DNA of 64,000 nucleotides, taken from assembly GCF_900451195.1 (NCBI RefSeq), contig NZ_UGHR01000003.1, positions 372,001 to 436,000 of the forward strand, in the 5' to 3' direction. Positions 43,807 through 53,121 of the stretch are shown here, in pieces. The notes below the pieces were generated by a model. It was not told where the DNA came from. It saw nothing but the letters and a program-made list of their open reading frames with translations, and did not search any database. The position numbers and the translations under genes are program-made. Numbering within the stretch: the stretch's first letter is position 1; every line of letters begins with the position of its first letter. Source of the DNA: Iodobacter fluviatilis (GTDB lineage: Bacteria > Pseudomonadota > Gammaproteobacteria > Burkholderiales > Chitinibacteraceae).

Positions 43807-43973
43807 CGTAAGGGCTCTCTCGTGCGAAAATGGTTAGTTCTGCATCTTAATGGCTTCTGTTGAGATTGAGTATTGCGATTCATTGGCATTAAATGAATTG
43901 ATGTTTTTTTGCAGTCATTAAAGAAGCAGCTTACCTGCCGGGCGGGTTAGTGGAATGAAAGGATAAAAGGTTT

Positions 43974-44705
43974 ATGGAAGAATTACGTTTATCAAAGCGC
44001 TTAGCCGAACTGGGCCTTTGCTCGCGCCGCGAGGCCGATGAATATATTGCCAAGGGCTGGGTGAAGGTCGATGGCGTAGTCGTTGATGTACTGGGCAGCA
44101 AGGTTCTGCCCAGCCAGGTGGTGAGCCTGGAGCCTGCGGCAAAGGCCACTCAGGCAGGCCGTGTAACCATCTTGGTGAATAAGCCGGTGGGCTATGTGTC
44201 TGGCCAGGCCGAAAAAGGTTATACCCCCGCTGTTGCGCTGGTGGTGCCGGATAATCACTGGGAAGGGGACACCAGCGGTATTCGTTTTGTGCCACCGCAT
44301 ATGCGTGATCTGGCCCCGGCAGGGCGCTTGGATATTGATTCGGTTGGCTTATTGGTACTGACGCAAGACGGTGTGGTGGCCAAGACACTGATTGGTGAAA
44401 ACTCGAATGTTGAAAAAGAATATTTGGTTCGTGTTACAGGCCAATTGAGCAGTGAAGGCATGAAAAAGCTGAATCATGGCTTAAGCCTGGATGGCAAGGC
44501 GCTGAAACCGGCCCGCGTGAGCTGGCAAAATGAAAATCAGCTGCGCTTTATTTTGCGTGAAGGTAAAAAACGCCAGATTCGCCGCATGTGCGAATTAGTC
44601 GGCCTGGAGGTCGTTGGCTTAAAGCGTATCCGTATTGGCCGCGTACTGCTGGGTGATTTACCACCAGGTAAATGGCGCTATTTGTCGGCTACGGAGAAAT
44701 TCTGA
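43974..44705 (+). CDS. RsuA/RluF-type rRNA pseudouridine synthase
   Basis: This 243-residue protein has an N-terminal S4 RNA-binding domain (RLSKRLAELGLCSRREADEYI) and a RsuA/RluB/E/F catalytic domain with AGRLDIDSVGLLVLTQDG, whose Asp is the catalytic residue, and GKKRQIRRMCELVGLEV. It isomerises uridine in ribosomal RNA. The NKPVGYVSGQ segment and length favour the RluF group (23S rRNA), but the exact site cannot be read from the sequence. A MliC-like gene starts on its stop codon. Confidence 0.9.
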   Translation: MEELRLSKRLAELGLCSRREADEYIAKGWVKVDGVVVDVLGSKVLPSQVVSLEPAAKATQAGRVTILVNKPVGYVSGQAEKGYTPAVALVVPDNHWEGDTSGIRFVPPHMRDLAPAGRLDIDSVGLLVLTQDGVVAKTLIGENSNVEKEYLVRVTGQLSSEGMKKLNHGLSLDGKALKPARVSWQNENQLRFILREGKKRQIRRMCELVGLEVVGLKRIRIGRVLLGDLPPGKWRYLSATEKF

Positions 44706-45004
44706 TGCTGCGTGCACTGTGTTTCGTTTTACTTAGCGGCATGGCTTACGCTACACCCAATGAAATTACCGGCCCCTATCAATGCAAAAATGGCATGTCG
44801 TTTTACGTGACCTCAAGTGCTGATATGGTGCAGGTGCGTTTACGTGTGGATGGCCGGATTTACGATCTGGATGAGCAGCGTACGGCCAGTGGTGCGGCAT
44901 GGGGTGATGGCCAGTGGCTGTGGTGGACTAAGGGCAGCGATAGTTTTTTAGAGCGCAATACCGTTGTGGTTGCTAAAGACTGTTTGAAAAAACCGGTGTT
45001 TTAA
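44705..45004 (+). CDS. MliC-like C-type lysozyme inhibitor
   Basis: This 99-residue protein starts at MLRALC, where ATG overlaps the previous TGA. It has a short Sec signal ending near MAYATP and the MliC core: GPYQCKNGMSFYV, a central VRLRVDGRIYDL and LWWTKGSDSFLE. Periplasmic inhibitors of this type protect cells from host or environmental lysozyme. A lipobox Cys is not seen at the cleavage site, so it may be periplasmic and soluble. Its TAA overlaps the tlyA start. Confidence 0.78.
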   Translation: MLRALCFVLLSGMAYATPNEITGPYQCKNGMSFYVTSSADMVQVRLRVDGRIYDLDEQRTASGAAWGDGQWLWWTKGSDSFLERNTVVVAKDCLKKPVF

Positions 45005-45747
45005 TGTTGCGTGTTGATGTTTTATTGGTAGAGCAGGGGTTGGCCCCTTCCCGCACGGTGGCGCAAGGCATGATTGCTGCGGGCCGGGTAAGCTGCGCTG
45101 GCAAGTTGCTGACTAAGGCCAGCATCAAGCTGGATAAAGATTTGCTCCTCACGGTGGCAAGCGACGAGAGCGATCGCTTTGTTTCCCGTGGCGGGTTCAA
45201 GCTGGCAGGTGCATTAGAGCAGGCCGGTGTGGATGTGTCGGGCTGGCAGGTGCTGGATGTGGGGATTTCTACCGGTGGCTTTACCGATTGCCTATTGCAG
45301 GCAGGTGCACGCAAAGTGATTGGGGTGGAAGTCGGCCACGGGCAGCTTCACCCAAGGCTGCTCAGTGACGCTAGAGTGGTGCAGTTTGAAGGCGTGAATG
45401 CCCGCCATTTAGTGCCCGAGTTGATTGCCGGAGTACAGGACGGGCCGCTGCAGCTGATTGTGGGCGATGTGTCGTTTATCTCGCTCACACTGATCCTGCC
45501 TGCACTACGCGCCATGCTGCAGCCGCAAGCCAGCTTACTGTTTTTGGTCAAGCCTCAGTTTGAGGTAGGCAAAGCCGGCATCGCCCGTGGCGGCATCGTA
45601 AAAGATGAAAGCCTTTATGCGCAGGTAGAAGAAAAAATAAAAACAGCCGCAACAGCGGCTGGATTTACAACTCAAAACTACTTCGCCAGCCCAATCACCG
45701 GCGGCGATGGCAATCGTGAGTTTTTTATTCATGCATTGGCGGTGTAA
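45004..45747 (+). CDS. tlyA: TlyA family RNA methyltransferase
   Basis: This 247-residue protein joins an S4 domain (RVDVLLVEQGLAPSRTVAQ) with an FtsJ-like methyltransferase carrying the SAM motif VLDVGISTGGFTDCLLQ and VGDVSFISLTLILPAL. Proteins of this type methylate ribose 2'-OH groups of cytidines in 16S or 23S rRNA; the old name hemolysin A is misleading. It is the last gene of the three-gene pseudouridine synthase-MliC-TlyA operon. The exact target is not predictable here. Confidence 0.9.
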   Translation: MLRVDVLLVEQGLAPSRTVAQGMIAAGRVSCAGKLLTKASIKLDKDLLLTVASDESDRFVSRGGFKLAGALEQAGVDVSGWQVLDVGISTGGFTDCLLQAGARKVIGVEVGHGQLHPRLLSDARVVQFEGVNARHLVPELIAGVQDGPLQLIVGDVSFISLTLILPALRAMLQPQASLLFLVKPQFEVGKAGIARGGIVKDESLYAQVEEKIKTAATAAGFTTQNYFASPITGGDGNREFFIHALAV

Positions 45748-45902
45748 GAGACGAGAGTGGAGACTTCCTATGTGTGCTAATCAGTTTAGTTTTGCATTAG
45801 CAAACAAAAAAATGGAGTAATCACGCTCTCGGTATAGGGCTTAAATCACCCCTTCAAGCACGCCAAGCCGATTATCTGCAGTGAGGGGCCTTTGTGCTGG
45901 TC

Positions 45903-45938
45903 GGGGAGGCCTTCTTTCGCTTCGAAAGGAAGGCCCCC
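45903..45938. repeat. Long intergenic hairpin between tlyA and the ligase gene
   Basis: GGCCTTCTTTCG and CGAAAGGAAGGCC form a 12-base-pair stem with one bulged G around a 3-base loop, flanked by further G/C pairs. It sits between convergent genes but has no T run on either side, so a mobile or REP-like remnant is as likely as a terminator. The rest of the 255-base gap (45748-46002) shows no gene. Confidence 0.5.
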
Positions 45939-46002
45939 GCAGTGGCTACCGCTCCAACATCAAAAGATCTTGTTGGTTCACGGACGCCACGATGTCCTTC
46001 CC

Positions 46003-47736
46003 TTACTTTTTTTCCTTCCCAAACAACTTCTCAGCGTCTTCCACTTCCCTGATTAAAGCGCGCACTTCAGGCTCTTTGAATTCCATGATTGCTTCTCGGA
46101 AGTAATTGAGGCTTTCCGGGTAGGAGAAAGCGGCCTGGCGCATTAGTTTATGGGCTTTGCTGCTATTGCCGCGCAAGGTTTCCATAATGGCCTGATCGCT
46201 GAGCTGACTAGGGTAGGGGCGTACCTGATTCAGCCTGTCCAGAATCTGCAGTTTCCATGGCATGTCCTGCTTGCTGGCGACGATGTAATTCGACAGCGCA
46301 AAATCAGCATAGAAATCGATTAATGGATTTTGCTTTAGCTTTTGTAAAGTCTTAATTCGGCCAGCGTTTTCTGCGGGTTTATCAGATGGATCCATAATCG
46401 GATAAATCTGGATATACAGCATGCCGCCAAACACTGCCGTAGCCAGTGCGGCAACGCCATAAGTGCCAAGGCTGGCACGCTCTGCCCAATCAGGCAGTTG
46501 CAGCCTGCGCGGTGCATCAGAGCGTAAAAAGAACAGCGCCAAGGCAAAGGGGCCAAGCAGGTGGTAATACCAGAGCGGGTATTCCACCAGGCTATGCAGT
46601 ACCGAAACAATCACCAACGCGGCACCGAATATTTTGACCGGATCATGCTCACGCTTCAGAAGCGCAATAAACATCCACAGCATGCCGCCAACCATCACCA
46701 GCGTACCTGCCAAACCTGTTTCGGCCATGATATTGAGCAGCGAATTATGTGCATGAGTAAACAGCACGCTTTCTGTCACGATGGCAAAAGCCGGGTTAAC
46801 CTGCAGGGCAATACTTTGTGAAGGATATGCGGCCCAGCCTACACCCAGCCATGGGTGAGCCAGGAAGGTTATCCATGCTTTCTGCCACTCCACCAAGCGG
46901 CGGGAGCCATTGGAATCAAGGCGATCCAGCCCGGTAGGGACTTCGTTTTTGGCATGCAGCAATGATTGCAGTACATCGTTAATCCATGGAGCAACAAACT
47001 GCATCACGATAATCAGTGCGGCACTGGCGGTAAGCAGCAGGCCAAAGCGGCGTACGCTGTCTTTGCCAAGGTAAGCGGACAAGGCGCCAAAGACCAGCCA
47101 TGCGCCTGCATACATAAAGGGCGAGCGGGAGCTGCTCCATGCAATGGATAATGCCAGCCATGTGGCAATGGGCCAGAACCAGGTTTTAGGTAACTCTTTT
47201 TCGGCGGTAAGCCACGCAGCGGCAGCCAAACCCCAGGTCAGGTAATGCCCGTACAAGTTCTTTTGGCCCAAATGGCCAAAAATCAGCCTTGGGCCATTTT
47301 GCAGCAGCTCTACAACCTGCTGTACGGATACCGCAGAGTTAAAAATCGCTCCGGCCAGCAAGCCCCATGCAAAGAAGGGCGCCAGTTGCATGCTGCCAAA
47401 ATGATCCCGCGCCCTTGCGAGTGCCCATACGGAGAAGGCTGCGGTCAGGGCATAAAGAACAGGCTCGGTGCGATCAGACCAGTACAGTACGGGCATCAGC
47501 ACCATTTGCAAGCCAATTACCGCCGCCAAGCCAAACCAGATCAGGCTGGCATAAGGCGGGCTGGATTTCTCGCGGGAAGGCAGCAGGGTGGCGGTGAGTA
47601 CCATCAGTACGGCTAGGACTAAAGCGGCCAGCTCGGATGGGAACACCGGATTGGGCTGGTAGCGAAAAGGAATGCCGCAGGGCACTGCGGCAAGTAAAAA
47701 CAGCAGGGTCTGAAATATTCGGAGTTGCGGAATCAT
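46003..47736 (-). CDS. PglL-type O-oligosaccharyltransferase / O-antigen ligase family protein
   Basis: This 577-residue membrane protein has about a dozen hydrophobic helices followed by a soluble C-terminal part. A periplasmic loop carries LIFGHLGQKNLYGHYLT, the conserved Gln/Asn/His stretch of PglL-type ligases, and HPWLGVGWAAYPSQS and THAHNSLLNIMAETG match the Wzy_C region. Neisserial PglL proteins move a lipid-linked glycan to serine of pilins and other periplasmic proteins; WaaL and Wzy relatives act on lipopolysaccharide. The C-terminal soluble region favours the PglL side. It overlaps tatC by 4 bases and ends the long minus-strand cluster. Confidence 0.82.
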   Translation of the reverse strand: MIPQLRIFQTLLFLLAAVPCGIPFRYQPNPVFPSELAALVLAVLMVLTATLLPSREKSSPPYASLIWFGLAAVIGLQMVLMPVLYWSDRTEPVLYALTAAFSVWALARARDHFGSMQLAPFFAWGLLAGAIFNSAVSVQQVVELLQNGPRLIFGHLGQKNLYGHYLTWGLAAAAWLTAEKELPKTWFWPIATWLALSIAWSSSRSPFMYAGAWLVFGALSAYLGKDSVRRFGLLLTASAALIIVMQFVAPWINDVLQSLLHAKNEVPTGLDRLDSNGSRRLVEWQKAWITFLAHPWLGVGWAAYPSQSIALQVNPAFAIVTESVLFTHAHNSLLNIMAETGLAGTLVMVGGMLWMFIALLKREHDPVKIFGAALVIVSVLHSLVEYPLWYYHLLGPFALALFFLRSDAPRRLQLPDWAERASLGTYGVAALATAVFGGMLYIQIYPIMDPSDKPAENAGRIKTLQKLKQNPLIDFYADFALSNYIVASKQDMPWKLQILDRLNQVRPYPSQLSDQAIMETLRGNSSKAHKLMRQAAFSYPESLNYFREAIMEFKEPEVRALIREVEDAEKLFGKEKK

Positions 47737-48473
47737 TGGGCGCTTTCGATAGTTTTCTGAGGAGGCTGGTACATCCAGCCTGCAACTAATACTCCCGCTT
47801 CAAAAAGCAGCCAGAGAGGAATAGCAAGCAGGCATTGAGATACAACGTCAGGCGGGGTAACAACTGCCGCGATGACAAAGGCCCCGACAATAACATAGGG
47901 GCGAATCTCTTTCAGCTTTGCAACGCTGATAAAGCCCATTCTTACCAGCACAATCACCAGAATGGGTACTTCAAATGTCACCCCGAACGAGATAAACATT
48001 CCCATTGCAAAATCGAGGTATTCACCTGAATCGGGCAGCCATTGCATGGAGGCAGGGACGACCGAAACAATAAACTTAAATACCACGCCAAAAACGAGGA
48101 AGTAGGCAAAGCCCACGCCCAGCATAAAGAGCAGGGTGGACGCGCATACCAGTGGCAAAATCAGCTTTTTTTCATGGGTATAAAGGCCCGGTGCAATAAA
48201 CCCCCACATTTGATACAAGGTATGGGGCAGCGTAAGCATAAAGGCCGCCATGGAGGCGATTTTGATTTGTAAAACAAAAGGTGAGGCAATGCCGATGGTA
48301 ATCAGTTTCTGATTAGGTAAAACATGGGCAAGCGGTGCAACCATCAAATCATAGAGCTGTTCTGAAAAAGCAAAACAGGCAATAAATCCAATTAAAAAAA
48401 CCGCAGCAATGCGCACAATTCGCGTACGCAGCTCGATTAAATGCACTAAAAGGGGCTGGAGATTATCCGTCAT
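47733..48473 (-). CDS. tatC: Sec-independent translocase subunit TatC
   Basis: This 246-residue protein has six membrane helices and the TatC signatures LLVHLIELRTRIVRIA near the N-terminus (twin-arginine receptor face), MWGFIAPGLYTHEKK and FGVTFEVPI. With TatA and TatB, encoded just upstream, it exports folded proteins carrying RR signal peptides. No frame damage is seen. Confidence 0.96.
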   Translation of the reverse strand: MTDNLQPLLVHLIELRTRIVRIAAVFLIGFIACFAFSEQLYDLMVAPLAHVLPNQKLITIGIASPFVLQIKIASMAAFMLTLPHTLYQMWGFIAPGLYTHEKKLILPLVCASTLLFMLGVGFAYFLVFGVVFKFIVSVVPASMQWLPDSGEYLDFAMGMFISFGVTFEVPILVIVLVRMGFISVAKLKEIRPYVIVGAFVIAAVVTPPDVVSQCLLAIPLWLLFEAGVLVAGWMYQPPQKTIESAQ

Positions 48474-48476
48474 TGT

Positions 48477-48857
48477 TTAACGCCGATCTGGCCTAGAGCC
48501 TGAAGGAGGAGCTGCGGGCGGGGCAAACAGATCACCCTGAGGCCCGGCGGGTGCATGCTCAATCTCCTGGATGGGGGCTGGCTCTGATAAGGCCTGAGCT
48601 GCTTCTTCCAGGGGCTGGTGAATGGTCTGGCTGAGTGCTGAGGCCTCGGCACGAATCTCGGCCTCGACTTTGGCCAGCTCTGCCAGCTGAAACTCTTTAT
48701 CCAGATCTGATTTTACGGTCGAGATAAAGCGCTGCACACGACCCAGCAAAGCGCCTGCAGTCCGTGCGACTTTAGGCAGCTTTTCTGGGCCGATGACGAT
48801 TAAGGCGACGGCACTAATCGTGATTAGCTCGCCAAAACTCACATCAAACACGGGCAA
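48477..48857 (-). CDS. tatB: Sec-independent translocase subunit TatB
   Basis: This 126-residue protein has one N-terminal helix (FDVSFGELITISAVALIVIG) followed by GPEKLPKVARTAGALLGR, then an amphipathic and coiled acidic region and a Pro-rich C-terminal tail. These match TatB. It sits between tatA and tatC with 3-base gaps on both sides. Confidence 0.95.
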   Translation of the reverse strand: MPVFDVSFGELITISAVALIVIGPEKLPKVARTAGALLGRVQRFISTVKSDLDKEFQLAELAKVEAEIRAEASALSQTIHQPLEEAAQALSEPAPIQEIEHAPAGPQGDLFAPPAAPPSGSRPDRR

Positions 48858-48860
48858 GCC

Positions 48861-49052
48861 TTAAGGTTTGTTGGTATCGGCAGATTTGTCTTCTGTTTTG
48901 GCAGCAGGGGTTTCGCCCTCTTTAATGCCATCTTTAAAGCCTTTTACTGCAGAGCCTAAATCTTTACCGATGCTGCCTAGTTTTTTGGTACCAAAAACCA
49001 GTACAACGATCACCAAAACAATTAGCCAGTGCCAAATGCTGAATGAACCCAT
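48861..49052 (-). CDS. tatA: Sec-independent translocase subunit TatA
   Basis: This 63-residue protein has a single helix ([18 protein letters not shown]), the [20 protein letters not shown] amphipathic segment and a charged tail rich in Lys, Asp and Thr. It polymerises to form the Tat pore. It is the first of the three tat genes and lies 23 bases after the HIT gene. Confidence 0.95.
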   Translation of the reverse strand: MGSFSIWHWLIVLVIVVLVFGTKKLGSIGKDLGSAVKGFKDGIKEGETPAAKTEDKSADTNKP

Positions 49053-49075
49053 GATGCAATCTCCTGATAGCGCGC

Positions 49076-49432
49076 TTATTGCGTGCTGATTTCTGAAATG
49101 TTAGTTGATAGCGGTTTGCCGCCAATAATATGCATATGAAGATGGAAGAAAGTTTGTCCGCCACCATGCCCTGTATTAATAATGGTGCGATAGCCATCGC
49201 TCAAACCCTGCTCTGCTGCCAGTTTGGAGGTCAGCAGCATCATTTTGCCAAGCAGGGCCTGATGCTGAGCTTCGGCTTGAGCCAGAGAATCCAGATGTAT
49301 TTTAGGAACCAATAAGAAATGAACCGGGGCGACAGGATGAATATCATGAAAGGCGATCACTTCATCGTCTTCATATATTTTCTTAGCCGGGATTTCGCCC
49401 GCTGCAATTTTACAAAAAAGGCAGTCACTCAC
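49076..49432 (-). CDS. HIT family nucleotide-binding hydrolase (HinT-like)
   Basis: This 118-residue protein has the histidine-triad motif HLHMHIIGG near the C-terminus and [15 protein letters not shown] at the N-terminus, as in HinT purine phosphoramidases. It hydrolyses adenosine phosphoramidates. The gene starts 1 base after hisE and precedes tatA. This hisE-HIT-tat order is common in betaproteobacteria. Confidence 0.93.
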   Translation of the reverse strand: MSDCLFCKIAAGEIPAKKIYEDDEVIAFHDIHPVAPVHFLLVPKIHLDSLAQAEAQHQALLGKMMLLTSKLAAEQGLSDGYRTIINTGHGGGQTFFHLHMHIIGGKPLSTNISEISTQ

Positions 49433-49433
49433 T

Positions 49434-49760
49434 TTATTGCTCCTTACGGGAATTCTTTTCGTCTATGCCAGAAATACCTTCACGGCGTGCTAATTCTGCC
49501 AGCACGTCTTCGTGGCTCAGGCCTGTATGCTCAAGCAACACCAAAGTATGGAACCACAGATCGGCGATTTCGCGGACAAGATGCAGCTTATCGCCGTCTT
49601 TGGCCGCCATAATTGTTTCAACCGCCTCTTCACCCACCTTTTTCAAGATTTCGTCAGTGCCTTTATGAAACAGTTTGGCAACATAAGAGCTTGATGGATC
49701 TGCGCCATGCCTGCTGGCCAGCGTGGTCGATAAGCGTTCCAGAATGTCTGCGGAAACCAT
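49434..49760 (-). CDS. hisE: Phosphoribosyl-ATP pyrophosphatase HisE
   Basis: This 108-residue all-helical NTP pyrophosphohydrolase shows [29 protein letters not shown] and [14 protein letters not shown], the metal-binding glutamates and aspartate of HisE. It removes pyrophosphate from phosphoribosyl-ATP in the second step of histidine synthesis. It is separate from hisI, unlike the HisIE fusion of enterobacteria, and is 159 bases downstream of it; that gap shows no feature. Confidence 0.95.
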   Translation of the reverse strand: MVSADILERLSTTLASRHGADPSSSYVAKLFHKGTDEILKKVGEEAVETIMAAKDGDKLHLVREIADLWFHTLVLLEHTGLSHEDVLAELARREGISGIDEKNSRKEQ

Positions 49761-49919
49761 AGATCTATATCCCTGATTCGATTCAGAACCCGATTATATT
49801 GCCATTAGGTTACAAGTACGTGGCGATTCTTCGGAAATCTTGCGGATTGTCTATTCTTTTTCTCAAGCGGTTCGTACTTTCAAACCTAAGGCTTAAGAAG
49901 ACAATGATTGTGGCGGTAA

Positions 49920-50312
49920 TTAAGGGTGGGCGTGAGTGTAAATATCGGCAGGATCTTTGATCACTTCATCCGTGATTTGCCATTCCTGATTGATCAGCGT
50001 CCGAAAAAAACAACTTTTCCGGCCGGTGTGGCAGGCAATGCCACCCACTTGCTCGATCTGGTAAATCAGCACATCCCCATCGCAATCGAACTGTATGGCC
50101 GATACTTTTTGAAAATGCCCTGATTCTTCACCCTTATGCCAGAGTTTTTGTCTGGAGCGGGTCCAGTAATGGGCGGTGTTTTTTTCGGCAGTAAGTGCCA
50201 CGGCTTCGCGGTTGGCGTAGGCAAACATCAGCACCCGGCCGCTGTCTTTATCCTGAGCGATGACGGGTACAAGGCCTTTTTCATCCCATTTGATTTCGTC
50301 CAGCCAGCTCAT
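49920..50312 (-). CDS. hisI: Phosphoribosyl-AMP cyclohydrolase HisI
   Basis: This 130-residue enzyme opens the adenine ring of PR-AMP. Its landmarks are [35 protein letters not shown] and the zinc-binding [13 protein letters not shown] and [12 protein letters not shown]. It overlaps hisF by 4 bases. Confidence 0.96.
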   Translation of the reverse strand: MSWLDEIKWDEKGLVPVIAQDKDSGRVLMFAYANREAVALTAEKNTAHYWTRSRQKLWHKGEESGHFQKVSAIQFDCDGDVLIYQIEQVGGIACHTGRKSCFFRTLINQEWQITDEVIKDPADIYTHAHP

Positions 50313-51082
50313 AAGCGCACCTCAATTCCCGCTGCCCGCATGGCTTCTTTGGCCTGACGTATGGTGTATTCACCAAAGTGAAAAATGCTCGCTGCCAGCA
50401 CGGCATCGGCGTGTCCCTGAATGACGCCATCAACCAAATGCTGCACATTGCCCACGCCGCCCGAGGCAATGACGGGGATATCTACGGCATCGCTGATTGC
50501 GCGGGTGAGCGGCAGATTAAAGCCGATCTTCGTGCCGTCTCTGTCCATGCTAGTGAGTAAAATTTCACCCGCACCCAGCATTTGCATACGGGTTGCCCAT
50601 TCGATGGCGTCCAGCCCGGTGGCGGTGCGCCCGCCATGGGTAAATACTTCCCAGCGCAATGCTTCGCCCGGCAGGCTGACTTGCTTGGCGTCGATGGCCA
50701 CTACAATGGCCTGACTGCCAAAACGGTCTGCAGCGTCTTTCACCATTTGCGGATTAGTCACAGCGGTGGTGTTGATGCTGACTTTATCGGCACCGGCATT
50801 GAGCAGGCGGCGGATATCATCTACCACGCGCACACCGCCACCCACGGTCAGCGGAATAAACACCTGGGCTGCTACTTCTTCAATAACGTGCAAAATAATA
50901 TCGCGTTGATCAGATGAGGCGGTGATGTCTAAAAAGGTGATTTCGTCTGCACCCTGAGCATCGTATTTTTTGGCAATTTCAACTGGGTCGCCCGCATCGC
51001 GCAGGCCTACAAAGTTAATACCTTTTACAACACGGCCAGCGGTCACATCGAGACAGGGGATAATTCGTTTAGCAAGGGACAT
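50309..51082 (-). CDS. hisF: Imidazole glycerol phosphate synthase, cyclase subunit HisF
   Basis: This 257-residue TIM barrel has the catalytic [16 protein letters not shown] (Asp11 by usual count), [22 protein letters not shown] and [13 protein letters not shown]. It uses ammonia from HisH to make imidazole glycerol phosphate and AICAR. It forms part of the his cluster but is separated from hisA by a small hypothetical gene. Confidence 0.97.
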   Translation of the reverse strand: MSLAKRIIPCLDVTAGRVVKGINFVGLRDAGDPVEIAKKYDAQGADEITFLDITASSDQRDIILHVIEEVAAQVFIPLTVGGGVRVVDDIRRLLNAGADKVSINTTAVTNPQMVKDAADRFGSQAIVVAIDAKQVSLPGEALRWEVFTHGGRTATGLDAIEWATRMQMLGAGEILLTSMDRDGTKIGFNLPLTRAISDAVDIPVIASGGVGNVQHLVDGVIQGHADAVLAASIFHFGEYTIRQAKEAMRAAGIEVRL

Positions 51083-51103
51083 TGGTTTTCTTCAGAAGAG
51101 GGC

Positions 51104-51442
51104 TTATTCGGATTGCTGGCTGGTCCAGAGCGTCCATAGCTTATTTGCTGCCTCGCTATATTGCCCAAGGCCACCCGCAAATTCAGAGCTGAACCACTGG
51201 ACAAAGACGTTGTGCAGCACTTCTCTTACGTCTTCTTCGGACTGGCACTGCGGTAATACGCGCAAAATGCTGCCCACCTCAGGTGCATAGCCCTGAGGCT
51301 CCATCACCAGCGGGATCATCATCGGATCACAATCAAAGAGTAACTGGCAGACCGCTGCAAAAAGGATGGGATCCTGCTCTTGCAGGTAGTCGCCAATTTT
51401 GCGCTCGCTTTGCGCCCAATCAAACCATTCAGGCTGTGACAT
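51104..51442 (-). CDS. Hypothetical 112-aa protein between hisA and hisF
   Basis: The start is set at the ATG giving MSQPEWFDW, which has GAGG 5 bases upstream; a GTG two codons earlier is in frame. The product is acidic and predicted helical, with no signal, membrane segment or known motif. Its middle is a hydrophobic stretch with FAAVCQLLFDCDPMMIPLVM. I do not recognise a family. Tight packing in the his operon suggests co-expression, but a role in histidine synthesis is not indicated. Confidence 0.7.
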   Translation of the reverse strand: MSQPEWFDWAQSERKIGDYLQEQDPILFAAVCQLLFDCDPMMIPLVMEPQGYAPEVGSILRVLPQCQSEEDVREVLHNVFVQWFSSEFAGGLGQYSEAANKLWTLWTSQQSE

Positions 51443-51508
51443 GGGCACCTCGCTGTCTTGAGTGCATTAGAAAAACGGAGCGCGTTGCCATCGTTTTTCT
51501 GATTTACT

Positions 51509-52249
51509 TTAGTTAGACAATTCGTCGGCCAGTTCTTGCGCCGCTTTAAAGTCTATTGTGCCTTCGTAAATGGCACGGCCGGTAATGACTCCTTCGATTC
51601 CTTCTGACTCCACTTCGGCAAGCTTTCTGACGTCGTCCAGATTAGTGAGCCCGCCTGAAGCAATCACGGGAATCGTGAGCGCCTGGGCCAGCTTAACCGT
51701 GGCTTCGATATTCACCCCGGATAACATACCATCGCGGCCGATATCGGTGTAAATCACACTTTCTACGCCATAGCCTTCAAATCGTTTGGCTAGATCGATT
51801 ACATTCAGATCGGTAATTTTGGCCCAGCCATCCGTAGCCACAAAGCCGTCTTTGGCATCCAGCCCCACAATAATCTGGCCAGGGAATGCATCACATGCTT
51901 CGTGCAAAAAGCCGGGTTGTTTGATGGCGGCGGTGCCGATAATGACGTAATCAATACCCGCATCCAGATACATTTCGATGGTTTCTAGACTGCGGATTCC
52001 ACCGCCCAGCTGCACAGGTACTTCGCCATCAATCGCTTTAAGAATACTTTTTACTGCACCTAAATTCTTTGGTTTGCCAGCAAATGCACCATTGAGATCG
52101 ACCAGATGCATACGGCGGGCGCCTTGGCCCAGCCAATGGCTTACAAAGCTGGCCGGGTCGTCAGAAAACACAGTGGCGTCGCTCATTTCACCTTGGCGCA
52201 GGCGAACACATTGGCCGTCTTTTAAGTCGATTGCAGGGATGATTAGCAT
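51509..52249 (-). CDS. hisA: ProFAR isomerase HisA
   Basis: This 246-residue TIM barrel isomerises ProFAR to PRFAR. It has the N-terminal [16 protein letters not shown] with the catalytic Asp, [25 protein letters not shown] and [13 protein letters not shown]. It differs from HisF by the [15 protein letters not shown]-terminal end. About 220 bases without features separate it from hisH. Confidence 0.97.
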   Translation of the reverse strand: MLIIPAIDLKDGQCVRLRQGEMSDATVFSDDPASFVSHWLGQGARRMHLVDLNGAFAGKPKNLGAVKSILKAIDGEVPVQLGGGIRSLETIEMYLDAGIDYVIIGTAAIKQPGFLHEACDAFPGQIIVGLDAKDGFVATDGWAKITDLNVIDLAKRFEGYGVESVIYTDIGRDGMLSGVNIEATVKLAQALTIPVIASGGLTNLDDVRKLAEVESEGIEGVITGRAIYEGTIDFKAAQELADELSN

Positions 52250-52472
52250 GATGGAGTCAGGTTTTGTTTTGGGTGTGAAAAAAAGTGTGTTTTTGCTTGA
52301 GTTAAAAGATCAACTATCAGCATAGCGCTAAAGAAAACTAAACAGGAATGCCGATCTACGGAATGATTGCTGGCTAAGCAGACGGTGATTACGCTGTAAA
52401 TACCGGTAGTAAAAAAGCTTGTTTGTAGTGCTTCATTGCAGCATTTCCAAAGCGTTTTCATTCCATTACCTT

Positions 52473-53114
52473 TTAGGTATTGCCATTCCAGTTTACAAAA
52501 TTCTTCAATAAGCTTAGACCAGCTTGATGACTTTTTTCAGGATGGCATTGAATAGCGAAGATATTATCCTTTGCTACTGCCGCTGCAAAGCGATATGGGT
52601 AGCAGCTTTCTAAGACGGTGATATTGTCATCAGGCTGAAAATGGTAGCTGTGCACAAAATAAAAGCGCTCCGCATCGCTGATGCCTGCCCAAAGTGGATG
52701 ATCATGCACTTTAAACATTTCATTCCAGCCCATATGCGGCACTTTTAATTTCTGGCCTTGGCCGTCAACCATTTTATCTTTAGGAAAGCGCACAACATTG
52801 CCTTTAAATACGCCAAGGCCAGCGGTATCGCCTTCTTCGCTGTGTTCAAATAACAGTTGTGCACCCACGCAAATACCCAGAAAGGGTTTTTCCCGGGCGG
52901 CATCAAGTACGGCATGCTTTAGGCCTCGTTCGGTCAGCTCTTTCATGCAATCGGGCATGGCACCCTGACCGGGGAAGACGACTTTATCGGCGGCAGCCAC
53001 GATGGCGGGGTCTGCGGTCAGCACAATTTGTGCATGATCACCGGCTACATGCTCTAAAGCTTTGGTAACCGAGCGTAAATTACCCATTCCATAATCGACG
53101 ACAGCAATTTTCAT
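52473..53114 (-). CDS. hisH: Imidazole glycerol phosphate synthase, glutaminase subunit HisH
   Basis: This 213-residue class I glutamine amidotransferase has the nucleophile loop FLGICVGAQLLFE (Cys), VPHMGWNEM and the His/Glu pair in QCHPEKS. It supplies ammonia to HisF. The start MKIAVVDYGMGNLRS is characteristic. It lies 7 bases after a hypothetical gene of the same operon. Confidence 0.97.
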   Translation of the reverse strand: MKIAVVDYGMGNLRSVTKALEHVAGDHAQIVLTADPAIVAAADKVVFPGQGAMPDCMKELTERGLKHAVLDAAREKPFLGICVGAQLLFEHSEEGDTAGLGVFKGNVVRFPKDKMVDGQGQKLKVPHMGWNEMFKVHDHPLWAGISDAERFYFVHSYHFQPDDNITVLESCYPYRFAAAVAKDNIFAIQCHPEKSHQAGLSLLKNFVNWNGNT

Positions 53115-53121
53115 GTTGTTT

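Noticed and set aside
45903..45938. Rho-independent terminator between tlyA and the ligase gene
   Set aside because: The stem is good but no T run follows on either strand. It is listed as a repeat instead.
52250..52461. A 72-codon minus-strand frame between hisA and hisH
   Set aside because: Cys-rich, no ribosome site and no motif. It looks like chance open frame in AT-rich DNA.
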